Source: Lachnospiraceae bacterium (GTDB taxonomy: Bacteria; Bacillota; Clostridia; Lachnospirales; Lachnospiraceae). Taken from it: a stretch of DNA of 64,000 nucleotides. Shown here one piece after another: positions 56,226-64,000 of the stretch (position 1 is its first letter; every line of letters begins with the position of its first letter). The notes below the pieces were generated by a model. The model was not told where the DNA came from. It did no database searches and saw only the letters and a program-made list of their open reading frames with translations. Location of the stretch: positions 1-64,000 of the forward strand of contig SVFJ01000004.1 of the NCBI GenBank assembly GCA_015056925.1. Direction: 5' to 3'. A program made the translations under genes and the position numbers.

Positions 56226-56375
56226 AACTATTCAGAGCCCTCATTCGCAAAACCGCTACTTCGTAGCTTTTCTTTTGCTCATGTGGGCTTCTCACCATAT
56301 GAATTTATAAATACAGACTTCTGTAAGCTTAGCTTGCTCCGTCTGTTATATAAATTCGCATGGTTCTGAATAGTT
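56226..56375. repeat. Hairpin-rich MITE-like element, family 1, copy B
   Basis: The ends AACTATTCAGAGCC (56226-56239) and GGTTCTGAATAGTT (56362-56375) are inverted copies with one mismatch. In reverse it shows the same modules as the element at 44688-44836: TGCGAATTTATA, an ACAGAC/GTCTGT stem around an AAGC repeat, TTTATAAATTCATA, GGTGAGAAGCCC, and a GCAAAA/TTTTGC stem enclosing GCTAC/GTAGC. It is 150 bp, non-coding, between the S10 promoter and the divergent methyltransferase gene. Confidence 0.78.
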
Positions 56376-56414
56376 ACATTATTATAATATTGAAGCTATT
56401 CAAAGGAGATTGAT

Positions 56415-57275
56415 ATGTGGTTAGCTGATAACTGGAAAGATTATGAAGTAATAGATACGTCAAGCGGCGAGAAGCTGGAGCGCTGGGGTGATTACCTTTT
56501 GGTAAGACCGGACCCTCAGGTTATTTGGAACACGCCAAAGACTGCTGCCGGATGGCGCAAGAAGAACGGACATTATCACAGAAGTGCCAAGGGTGGCGGT
56601 GAATGGGAATTTTTTAATCTGCCTCAGGAATGGAGCATTCATTACAGAGAACTCACCTTTAACCTGAAGCCTTTTAGTTTTAAGCACACAGGACTTTTCC
56701 CTGAGCAGGCAACTAACTGGGACTGGTTCTCAGAACTGATTCGTAATGCCGGACGTCCTATCAAGGTATTGAATCTGTTTGCCTATACCGGTGGTGCTAC
56801 ACTAAGTGCCGCCAAAGCAGGTGCCTCTGTTACACACGTAGATGCCTCTAAGGGTATGGTTGCATGGGCTAAGGAGAATGCTGTTTCCTCAGGATTACAG
56901 GATGCCCCCATCCGATGGCTGGTTGATGACTGTGTAAAGTTTGTGGAGCGTGAAATCCGTCGCGGCAATAAATATGATGCCATTATTATGGACCCTCCTT
57001 CTTACGGAAGAGGACCTAAGGGCGAGATTTGGAAAATCGAAGAGGCAATTTATCCTTTCGTAGAACTGACTACTCAGATTCTTTCAGATAATCCTTTATT
57101 CTTCCTTATCAACTCTTATACCACCGGATTACAGCCTGCAGTATTGACTTACATGATGCAGACAGCCATTGTACCCAAATTTGGCGGTAAGGTAGAAGCT
57201 TCCGAAATCGGACTTCCTGTATCAGGCAACGGACTGGTTCTTCCTTGCGGAGCAAGCGGTCGTTGGACAAAATAA
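56415..57275 (+). CDS. Class I SAM-dependent rRNA methyltransferase-like protein (RlmI/COG1092 type)
   Basis: The 286-residue protein has an N-terminal beta-rich substrate part and a Rossmann methyltransferase domain. SAM motif I is LNLFAYTGGATLSAAKAGA near residue 120, the acidic post-I motif VTHVDASKGMVAWA, and the catalytic IIMDPPSYGRGPKGE. Relatives methylate cytosine in 23S rRNA, but the PUA domain of RlmI is absent, so the target is uncertain. AAAGGAG precedes the ATG. It is divergent from the S10 operon. Confidence 0.87.
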   Translation: MWLADNWKDYEVIDTSSGEKLERWGDYLLVRPDPQVIWNTPKTAAGWRKKNGHYHRSAKGGGEWEFFNLPQEWSIHYRELTFNLKPFSFKHTGLFPEQATNWDWFSELIRNAGRPIKVLNLFAYTGGATLSAAKAGASVTHVDASKGMVAWAKENAVSSGLQDAPIRWLVDDCVKFVEREIRRGNKYDAIIMDPPSYGRGPKGEIWKIEEAIYPFVELTTQILSDNPLFFLINSYTTGLQPAVLTYMMQTAIVPKFGGKVEASEIGLPVSGNGLVLPCGASGRWTK

Positions 57276-57285
57276 TGCATACAAA

Positions 57286-57325
57286 AAAGCTGACATGCAC
57301 ATGAAGACATGTCAGCTTTCTTCTT
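57286..57325. terminator. Bidirectional terminator
   Basis: AAAGCTGACATG (57286-57297) pairs perfectly with CATGTCAGCTTT (57308-57319), with A and T runs on both sides. It serves the methyltransferase gene and the convergent small membrane protein gene. Confidence 0.92.
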
Positions 57326-57327
57326 AT

Positions 57328-57693
57328 TTAATAATACATATATGGTCCCATCTCAGCCATGATGGATGCAAAAGCCGCGAAAAATACAATCGTCAAAATA
57401 ATGCTAAGTACAACTGAAATTAACATCCATACAAGTTCTGCCTTAAAGATGTTCGACTTACTCTTCTTACCATTACCAAATGCCCATACAAACATCATTA
57501 CCAAACCAACAATCGGAATACACATAATAAGCTTTGTCAGCATCCAATCACCAAATGTAATCGGTTCCTCTAAATCTCCGCTATATGCCTGCTGAACCCT
57601 TGCAAAATCCTGACTAGGCTGCTGATATCCATATGGCTGCTGCTCCTGTGAGTATCCCTGATAAGACTGCTCCTGATTAAAATTGTTATCCAT
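57328..57693 (-). CDS. Small membrane protein with Gln/Tyr-rich N-terminus (121 aa)
   Basis: I recognise no specific function. The first 45 residues are hydrophilic and rich in Gln, Tyr and Ser (QEQSYQGYSQEQQPYGYQQP). Two membrane helices follow at about 50-70 (MCIPIVGLVMMFVWAFG) and 82-112 (ELVWMLISVVLSIILTIVFF). A short positive loop GKKSKSN joins them. Similar proteins are common in Lachnospiraceae. It ends at the shared terminator. Confidence 0.78.
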   Translation of the reverse strand: MDNNFNQEQSYQGYSQEQQPYGYQQPSQDFARVQQAYSGDLEEPITFGDWMLTKLIMCIPIVGLVMMFVWAFGNGKKSKSNIFKAELVWMLISVVLSIILTIVFFAAFASIMAEMGPYMYY

Positions 57694-57787
57694 TGTTACT
57701 CTCCCTCTGAAATAAAAATTATTGCATTATAATCATACAACTATTTTCGTCAAGCAGCAACATATTTTTATGTTAACTCATATTTTT

Positions 57788-59461
57788 TTATTCCATATGA
57801 CAAATAACATCTCTAATTTGTAAAATTTTGGAAGGAGCAACCGAGATTTCATCAATTCCCATCTCTACAAGCTGCTTCGTCATCTGCACATCTGCTCCCA
57901 GCTCACCGCAGATTCCAACCTCTATATCTGCCTCATGTGCATTGGCAGCTACAAGCTCAATCATCCTCAACACCGCCAAGTGGTACGGATTATAAAATGC
58001 ATCCAACTCCGCATTCTGTCTGTCTATCGCTAATGTATACTGTGTCAGGTCGTTGGTTCCGATGCTAAAGAAATCAACCTCCAAAGCAAGCTCCTTACTA
58101 ATCATAACAGCCGCCGGTGTCTCTATCATAACCCCCAGCTTGACCTCTCCATACACTATTCCTTGTGCTTCCAACTCTCTTTGCGCAATATCTAATAATT
58201 TCTTTACATCCAGAACTTCATCTACCGAAATAATCATCGGCACCAGAATCTTTACTCTTCCATATGCCGCCGCCCGCAAAATAGCACGCAGTTGACACCG
58301 GAACATATCTCTGCGCTTTAAGCAGATTCGAATCGCCCGGTACCCAAGTGCCGGATTCCGTTCAGGCTTCAGTCCCATATAATCCACCGTCTTATCCGCT
58401 CCGATATCAAGCGTTCTGATTACAACCGTTTTGCCCTGCATAGACTCCACTACATATTTATATAGAAGAAACTGCTCATCTTCGGTAGGGTAATCCTCGC
58501 GATTCATATATAGAAATTCGGTTCGAAACAGTCCGATACCCTCTGCATCGTTTTCTATTGCTTCATCCACATCCTGTTTGCCTGCAATGTTAGCGTAAAG
58601 CTTAACCACTTTTCCCTGCTTCGTTCTGGTTTCTCTTCCCTTGAGACTTTCCAATTGCTCCCTTCGCTGCCTTGCTGCATTGTTCTGAACCTCTAACAAC
58701 TCCAAGGTCATTTCATCCGGCTCAATGTATATCTTACCGTTTACCCCATCCACTGCTGCCAGCTTGCCATTCCATTCAGGTCGAATCTCTATCCCCGATA
58801 CCGCAGGAATATTCATAGCCCGTGCCAGAATCGCCGCATGGGAATTCTTAGACCCCTCCGTAGAAACAAGAGCCTTTACACTTTCCTTATCCAACTGCAT
58901 TGTCTGCCCCGGAGTCAGCTCCCTTGCGAGCACAATTCTGTCATCTCCATGTCCGTCTGCCTTAATGCTGCATTCCGAAGTTATTGTCTGTGTTACTCCC
59001 CTACGATTAGAAACTGCACTTTCCGCTAAAACGTCTATTAATATAGAAAGAACTCTGTCTGTCACATCCTTTACATCCTGACTTCTTTCACGCATATACT
59101 CGTCTCCAAGACATCTAAGCTTCTCCGAATACCACTGCCCCGTGCTGTACACGGCATATTCTGCGTTGGTTCGCCTATTCTCTATCCAATCCCTTACTGA
59201 TGTATGATACTCTTCATCACGCAAAAACATCTTCTGCGCCTCAAAAACCAATGCCTTCTCTCCACCAAGCTCCTGCAATGCCTTTTCATACAAATCCTGT
59301 AATTGCACGGTCGCAAGAGCACACGCCTTTTCATATCGTTTCCACTCATCTGCAACATCCTGGGCACGAATATAGGTAACCGCAATCTGCCTCTCCTCAT
59401 GAATCTCTATTCTACCTATTGCTATCCCGGCGACCAAGCATTTTCCCTGAATACACTCCAA
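57788..59461 (-). CDS. ptsI: Phosphoenolpyruvate-protein phosphotransferase (PTS enzyme I)
   Basis: It passes phosphate from PEP to HPr to drive sugar uptake. The 557-residue protein has the phospho-His in STEGSKNSHAAILARAMNIP (about 190) and the PEP-binding barrel motifs GIGLFRTEFLYMNREDYPTE, RTLDIGADKTVDYM and FFSIGTNDLTQYTLAIDRQN, plus VGICGELGAD. The usual GG-T-S-H context is altered to GSKNSH, keeping the His. The start is TTG after GGAGGG. No ptsH is next to it; it follows a lipoprotein gene by 25 bases. Confidence 0.95.
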   Translation of the reverse strand: MECIQGKCLVAGIAIGRIEIHEERQIAVTYIRAQDVADEWKRYEKACALATVQLQDLYEKALQELGGEKALVFEAQKMFLRDEEYHTSVRDWIENRRTNAEYAVYSTGQWYSEKLRCLGDEYMRERSQDVKDVTDRVLSILIDVLAESAVSNRRGVTQTITSECSIKADGHGDDRIVLARELTPGQTMQLDKESVKALVSTEGSKNSHAAILARAMNIPAVSGIEIRPEWNGKLAAVDGVNGKIYIEPDEMTLELLEVQNNAARQRREQLESLKGRETRTKQGKVVKLYANIAGKQDVDEAIENDAEGIGLFRTEFLYMNREDYPTEDEQFLLYKYVVESMQGKTVVIRTLDIGADKTVDYMGLKPERNPALGYRAIRICLKRRDMFRCQLRAILRAAAYGRVKILVPMIISVDEVLDVKKLLDIAQRELEAQGIVYGEVKLGVMIETPAAVMISKELALEVDFFSIGTNDLTQYTLAIDRQNAELDAFYNPYHLAVLRMIELVAANAHEADIEVGICGELGADVQMTKQLVEMGIDEISVAPSKILQIRDVICHME

Positions 59462-59486
59462 TGCAATCCCTCCGTTCTCTTACACT

Positions 59487-61115
59487 TTACTCACAGGCAC
59501 TATTCTCATATGCATAATCCCGAATATTCCACTGCCCCTCTCCCTGATAGCCAAGCTCTGCTACCAGATAGCCTTCACTATATATCGGCATGAGCATATC
59601 CTCTGTATATACCTGAAATAATGTCCGCAATACCACTCTATCATCTATAAACTCATAATAAATATGATTACCGACGCCATATTTCTCCGAAAGCTCGGAC
59701 GAAACCTCCGGATACACTGCAACTACTTCATCCTTTATCACCAGTGCCAATCCCTGCTCTGTGTCTTGATATGTGAACAAATCGTCAAGTCTCTGATACC
59801 AGTCATACTGCAATTCAAAAACATACCACTTGCCATCCGACGCCTTATCCACCATCCAAAGGTCATTCATATAGACACCTGTTCCATGCTTGGTTAGTGT
59901 TATCAATGCCAACTCCCGAATGCCGTCACCGTCAAAATCGCTCTCAAGCGCCTGTGGCTGCACGCCATAATTAGATGTAAAATACCCATCCACTTGGACA
60001 AAAGAACCATCGCAGGTTTCTATCATCATTCTGCTGTCAATATGTGTACCATAGACTGCAAAAGACTCTGTTTCCTGTATCTGAAACACCTGATAGTAAT
60101 GCTTCTCCGAATCCCATTTTGCCCAATAGTCATCAGCCCAACGCTCCCAATTCTTCGAAAAATCCGGTAGCATTCCACCTAAAACCTCATGCTCTTCCGG
60201 GCTTGGTACATATTCTTCACCTACAATACTTGGATTATCCCAGCTTTCTCTTGATATCGTAGAAGCATGAAATGCCTCCTGTGTCCAAGGAAGCTTCTCC
60301 AAATCAACCGTAGCCAGATATTCTGCACCATCCAGCACCTCGGTCTCAAGCTTGGTAAACGTTCTATCCTCAAGTGCATAGTGATATCTTACCGTAGCAG
60401 AACCATCCGCCATCTCTACCGGTGCTATCACCTCTATGGTCGCATCCGAAAGTACATTCTTAACACCTGTCACACCTTCCAGCAGTTCCCACGATGAGGT
60501 ATCACCAAAGCCGATAATCCGACCATCTGCCACGCCATCCTTGGAAAAATTAAGAAACACTGCAAATTCTTTTGCATTCTCAATCCCTGCAAGCCTTTCC
60601 CCACGAAACAGGATATTCTGCTCCAAAAGTTCAACATATCCGCCTGCATTCACATGCCAGGCACTTCCTTTTATACCGTCTTGTGTCTTCTCACCTGCTA
60701 CAACAATCGCAGTATCATACAGATTCTTCCCTTCATATGCAAAGGTTAAGAAATCTACGGCACCATTATTTTTCACATTCTCAAGCAAAGTCTGTGTATA
60801 AGTATTCTCTCCCCATACTCCTATCAGCTCACTCACAGACCACTTCTTTAACTCCTTACGACTCTCCTCCAAAGCCTGACTAAGCTCATCCCTGGCAGCT
60901 TCCATCTCAGACTCTGTAATCACAGAATGCCCCGTCTGCTGTGTGTTACTCTCCTCATCACTACCAACAACAACCTGCGACTCCTCTACCCGCATAGCAC
61001 TCTCAGTCTCATCTATAGCAGACTCAACACCACATGCTGTAAGTGTTGCTCCCACTACAACGCAGGCAGCCACAACAGCCTGCTTCTTCCCTGCTTTCCA
61101 CACTATTCTCTTCAT
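59487..61115 (-). CDS. Lipoprotein of unknown function with FG-GAP-like motif (542 aa)
   Basis: It has a signal peptide with lipobox LTACG near residues 26-29, so it should be anchored outside the membrane. A glutamate/serine-rich linker follows, then beta-rich domains. One segment, SDFDGDGIRELALITLTKHG (about 400), resembles calcium-binding FG-GAP repeats. I recognise no enzyme. AGAGGATAA precedes the ATG. It follows the M56 protease gene by 34 bases and precedes ptsI, suggesting it is controlled by the BlaI-like repressor. Confidence 0.75.
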   Translation of the reverse strand: MKRIVWKAGKKQAVVAACVVVGATLTACGVESAIDETESAMRVEESQVVVGSDEESNTQQTGHSVITESEMEAARDELSQALEESRKELKKWSVSELIGVWGENTYTQTLLENVKNNGAVDFLTFAYEGKNLYDTAIVVAGEKTQDGIKGSAWHVNAGGYVELLEQNILFRGERLAGIENAKEFAVFLNFSKDGVADGRIIGFGDTSSWELLEGVTGVKNVLSDATIEVIAPVEMADGSATVRYHYALEDRTFTKLETEVLDGAEYLATVDLEKLPWTQEAFHASTISRESWDNPSIVGEEYVPSPEEHEVLGGMLPDFSKNWERWADDYWAKWDSEKHYYQVFQIQETESFAVYGTHIDSRMMIETCDGSFVQVDGYFTSNYGVQPQALESDFDGDGIRELALITLTKHGTGVYMNDLWMVDKASDGKWYVFELQYDWYQRLDDLFTYQDTEQGLALVIKDEVVAVYPEVSSELSEKYGVGNHIYYEFIDDRVVLRTLFQVYTEDMLMPIYSEGYLVAELGYQGEGQWNIRDYAYENSACE

Positions 61116-61149
61116 CTATTATCCTCTGACTTAACTTCATAATTATTTG

Positions 61150-63666
61150 TTATCTCTTTACGAAGCGAACAGACTTTGCAAGTGCAATCGCATCCTCCTT
61201 CGTAAAGTTTTCCTGATTAAGATACACTGTATAAACTATCTCACTATCAGGCTCCCCAAAGAACACATACCAATATCTAGAGAAACACTGCTCCTCTAAT
61301 GCATCTGGATACTTCTCCTTATACTCCTCCCACTCAGGAATCGTAAACGAATCAAAGATTGCTTCACACAGCATCGCCTGCATGTCGCAGCCCTCTATAT
61401 ATTCTCCTTCCGACTCTATCTCGGCATGATTCATCCTCCACCACACCTTCGATAATCTTCCATCTTCAAAGATTAGCATTGGCTCATACGGACTTTCCAC
61501 TATGCCAACGCCTCCCAAAGCATACCAAGCCTCGGGACACCATTCTCCATGTACTGTTTCCGGATAGTCTCCGTACATCAAACATCCGCTAAATATATCA
61601 TTGTTATATATCTGATAGTTACCCAACGTAACACCCTCAGGCAACTCTAAGGTCATATATTCTCCAATATCGTATCGTCTTTCAAGGAACTCCATAATAT
61701 CTGCCTTCCCGGCACGATACCCACTCTCTGCACGATATAGCATCAAACCATCATCTGATGCCAACTCACACAAATAAATATCATCCAGTCCATTAGCAAC
61801 CTTACCATACTCTGCTGCCGTCTCCGGTTTCCAGTAAGAAACCTGCATACGGTACTGCTTCTCCTCATACGACATCTCGCAAAAATATGCCCAAGTCAAA
61901 GAGTTCCCCATCTGTTCCTTACTAAAATTACTATAACACAAACTATCCTCTTCTACCAGTCCCTGAAATACATCCTCGATATTTCCGCCGTTGCAAATGG
62001 CAATTAATGTCTCCATTGTAAACTCTTTAGACGAACTCTCAACCTCACCTTCCAGCCTTGGACGAGGAGTATTCTCTCTAAATAGGTATATACAACTTTC
62101 CAGTTTACCAGGCTCTCTTACAACCCATGAACTATCCATCAACGTACCACTTCCAGTCGTCAGGTATCCATATGCATTTTCACCTACTTTTGCACAGTAC
62201 ACACTCTGATACGATGTACAATCATGCTCTACATAATCAATTCTTCTAAGTAATCCCTCAAAGAATGTAACATCCTTCAAAATCTCAGGCGAATCCCACA
62301 GTGACGCATTCTCAAAATCATATATCTGCTTCCATAAAGTATTCTCTTCTACATCATATATGTAAAGCTCATCGCTCATCTGAGGATGCATATAAACCTT
62401 TAATCCATCTGCCGTTGCACGCATCTGGCAATAGTAATCCCCCTGGGTATATTGACAGCCAATCGGCTCCAAGGCTACCTGATGAAGCATTCTCAACTCC
62501 TTTAAATCAAACACATATAATCCATTATAATCGCGACAAATCAAACGCATATCGTCTACATACACCAACTCTATGCCATCTACTCCACAAATCATATCCT
62601 CTGTAACAACTGCTTCGACAATCTCTATCTGCTGTGGCTCAGAATATGCAATCTCCTCCGCCTTTGTATCTGCACTTTCCTCTCTCTTTGTCATAAATAC
62701 TGCCGTCAGCGCAATGCACACCAAAATAACAACAATCGCAACTACCTGCATTGTCTTCTTATTCGTCAAAATATTCTTAATTCTCTGCTTGGTATCTACC
62801 TCTCCAAATGCAAGAGGCACTCCGAGCTTATAGCTTCTTTGACTTCTTCCCGCAGAAATCCATAAAAGTGTACCCGCATATGCCTTCTTTGACTCATCTC
62901 CAAGTCTTTTCACCGTCTCTTCATCACATGCCATTTCCATGTCGCGCTCTAATAAGATAAAAGCTACCCATGCCAACGGATTGAACCAATGTACGCCAAC
63001 AATCAAAAATGCAATCAACTTCTTAATCGGGTCTCTTCTCATAATATGCGTCTGCTCATGCGCTAATACATAGCTTCTGTGCTCTGCATCCATACTCGTC
63101 GGAAGATAAATATGCGGTCTGATGACACCAAAGACCATAGGCAGTTCAATATCTTCTGCCAGATAAATATTGTCCCGTTCACAAATACTGCAAATAAGGT
63201 ATTTTCTCAGCTTCAAAGATGAAATCAGCATATAACAAAGTACCGCTGTAACTCCAATCACCCATATAGCAAACAAAGAAAGACCAACAAGATTCTGTGC
63301 AGAATACCATCTTTCCTCACTGATATCCTCAATGAAAACAATAGACTCCTGCTTTGTTTGTGCAATCCCACTTCCCTCGTAATGTCCAACAGGTTCTCTC
63401 TTATCGGGTATTGCTGCCGGAAAATCGCTCTGCGGATGCACCTTCTCCTGATACTGTGAAATGACTGACTCCGCTCTCCAGAAGCCAACCGGACTGCTGA
63501 TTTTCCATGGAAATACCATAAAAAAGAACGGAATCATCCATAACAGCATAATATACTTCTGTGGTACCTGTCCCTTTATCAATAATGCTCTGACTGCACA
63601 TATAACCAATATAATCACTGCTGCCTGCATACTCATTGTACCAAGCCCAATTAAAAATCCTTCCAT
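61150..63666 (-). CDS. BlaR1/MecR1-type M56 membrane metalloprotease sensor
   Basis: This membrane protease would cut a BlaI-type repressor after sensing a signal. The 838-residue protein has N-terminal helices at about 13-30 and 36-52, another at 128-150, the zinc motif AHEQTHI (His203, Glu204, His207) and the downstream ACDEE ligand. A further membrane helix lies near 305-330. The large outer domain (about 330-838) is not penicillin-binding-like and lacks an STxK, so the ligand is not obviously a beta-lactam. ATG 63666 follows GGAG; a GTG at 63753 after AAGGAG would add 29 residues encoded by a repeat. Confidence 0.88.
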   Translation of the reverse strand: MEGFLIGLGTMSMQAAVIILVICAVRALLIKGQVPQKYIMLLWMIPFFFMVFPWKISSPVGFWRAESVISQYQEKVHPQSDFPAAIPDKREPVGHYEGSGIAQTKQESIVFIEDISEERWYSAQNLVGLSLFAIWVIGVTAVLCYMLISSLKLRKYLICSICERDNIYLAEDIELPMVFGVIRPHIYLPTSMDAEHRSYVLAHEQTHIMRRDPIKKLIAFLIVGVHWFNPLAWVAFILLERDMEMACDEETVKRLGDESKKAYAGTLLWISAGRSQRSYKLGVPLAFGEVDTKQRIKNILTNKKTMQVVAIVVILVCIALTAVFMTKREESADTKAEEIAYSEPQQIEIVEAVVTEDMICGVDGIELVYVDDMRLICRDYNGLYVFDLKELRMLHQVALEPIGCQYTQGDYYCQMRATADGLKVYMHPQMSDELYIYDVEENTLWKQIYDFENASLWDSPEILKDVTFFEGLLRRIDYVEHDCTSYQSVYCAKVGENAYGYLTTGSGTLMDSSWVVREPGKLESCIYLFRENTPRPRLEGEVESSSKEFTMETLIAICNGGNIEDVFQGLVEEDSLCYSNFSKEQMGNSLTWAYFCEMSYEEKQYRMQVSYWKPETAAEYGKVANGLDDIYLCELASDDGLMLYRAESGYRAGKADIMEFLERRYDIGEYMTLELPEGVTLGNYQIYNNDIFSGCLMYGDYPETVHGEWCPEAWYALGGVGIVESPYEPMLIFEDGRLSKVWWRMNHAEIESEGEYIEGCDMQAMLCEAIFDSFTIPEWEEYKEKYPDALEEQCFSRYWYVFFGEPDSEIVYTVYLNQENFTKEDAIALAKSVRFVKR

Positions 63667-63679
63667 TTCAATCTCCATT

Positions 63680-63757
63680 CTTGCTGCAACCCGGAAATTT
63701 GGGCGCAAGCACAAATTTCTGTGTAAAAAATCTTCCATATATGGATTTTTCACACTA
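63680..63757 (-). repeat. Structured leader repeat, family 2, copy 3 (before the M56 gene)
   Basis: On the minus strand it begins TAGTGTGAAAAATCC, forms a long stem closing on GATTTTTTACAC, and then the core hairpin AAATTTG-U-GC-UUGC-GC-C-CAAATTT. The beginning and core align with copies 1 and 2, while the GGAAAGG-ATGG tail is absent or diverged. It lies between an AAGGAG overlapping the blaI-type stop and the M56 coding start. Confidence 0.68.
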
Positions 63758-63765
63758 CACTCTCC

Positions 63766-64000
63766 TTACTTGCTTTGGTCTATAATTCTCTGCAACTCTT
63801 CTATATCCTGCGCGCTTAACTTCCGATGCGACGTAAATGCTGCCACAAACTTCGGCAGCGAACCCTCAAAGGTATCCTCTACAAAAAGCTCACTTCTCTT
63901 TGCCAGAAACTCCTCCTTACTTACCAATGAGCTCACTACTCCGTTCTCATTCTGAAACAGTTCTCTTTCACACACTCTATGTAAAATGGTGTAGGTTGTG
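63766..64000 (-). CDS. BlaI/MecI-type transcriptional repressor, C-terminal part
   Basis: About 78 C-terminal residues are in the window; the start lies beyond the right edge. The sequence TYTILHRVCERELFQNENG is the end of the winged-helix HTH, followed by the dimerisation tail ending LSAQDIEELQRIIDQSK. In these systems the repressor is cleaved when the membrane sensor is activated. Its stop overlaps the AAGGAG used for the downstream M56 gene. Confidence 0.88.
   Translation of the reverse strand, partial: TTYTILHRVCERELFQNENGVVSSLVSKEEFLAKRSELFVEDTFEGSLPKFVAAFTSHRKLSAQDIEELQRIIDQSK

Noticed and set aside
1-64000. CRISPR array or complete transposon
   Set aside because: No evenly spaced direct repeats with spacers and no transposase or integrase gene were found. 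The repeats present are few, hairpin-like and non-coding.
1-64000. tRNA or rRNA genes
   Set aside because: No cloverleaf with GGTTCRAATCC-type arm or rRNA block was recognised in intergenic regions. I could not run a dedicated search.

Overview
The window looks like a chromosomal segment of a low-GC, endospore-forming, butyrate-producing member of the Clostridia, most likely Lachnospiraceae. Reasons: phosphate butyryltransferase plus butyrate kinase, dipicolinate synthase genes, the classical Firmicutes S10-spc-alpha ribosomal block, a zinc-type S14, a long L17, AGGAGG ribosome binding sites and a Mn-type riboswitch. The family assignment is inference from gene content and style. No rRNA, tRNA, CRISPR array or complete insertion sequence was seen.

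Layout. 1-944: N-terminal part of secA (minus). 1060-1238: hairpin-rich repeat. 1343-3360: ptb-buk (plus). 3421-4520: Ca/Na-type antiporter behind a yybP-ykoY-type riboswitch (minus). 4596-9106: NlpC/P60 hydrolase, trxB, an SDR reductase, a tRNA-dihydrouridine synthase and a deoxyinosine glycosylase (minus). 9223-10563: tannase-like esterase. 10606-17165: AT-rich accessory stretch with a helicase-nuclease-RQC fusion, membrane proteins and an HTH regulator with its own promoter and operator. 17271-21749: GH127 lipoprotein divergent from an AraC regulator. 21750-25968: nadE, then dpaA-dpaB-asnB (plus). 26183-27566: an HTH/ankyrin-like protein followed by a 58-residue acidic protein with an internal repeat.

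27646-55776 is a long minus-strand translation block. In transcription order it runs S10-spc-alpha genes from rpsJ to rplQ, then an inserted two-component system with two ABC exporter half-transporters, a J-domain protein, ecfA1-ecfA2-ecfT, truA, rplM and rpsI. 56415-57275 is a plus-strand methyltransferase. 57328-64000 (minus) holds a small membrane protein and an apparent operon of BlaI-type repressor, M56 sensor protease, lipoprotein and ptsI.

Two repeat families stand out. One is a roughly 150-180 bp element with terminal inverted repeats and a shared internal hairpin order (1060-1238, 44688-44836, 56226-56375). The other is a roughly 80-95 nt element on the minus strand directly before the starts of truA, adk and the M56 protease. 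Its central hairpin is kept by paired base changes, which suggests a structured RNA in 5' leaders. The clearest regulatory finding is the riboswitch with an overlapping terminator at 4394-4520. The least familiar gene pair is 26183-27566.
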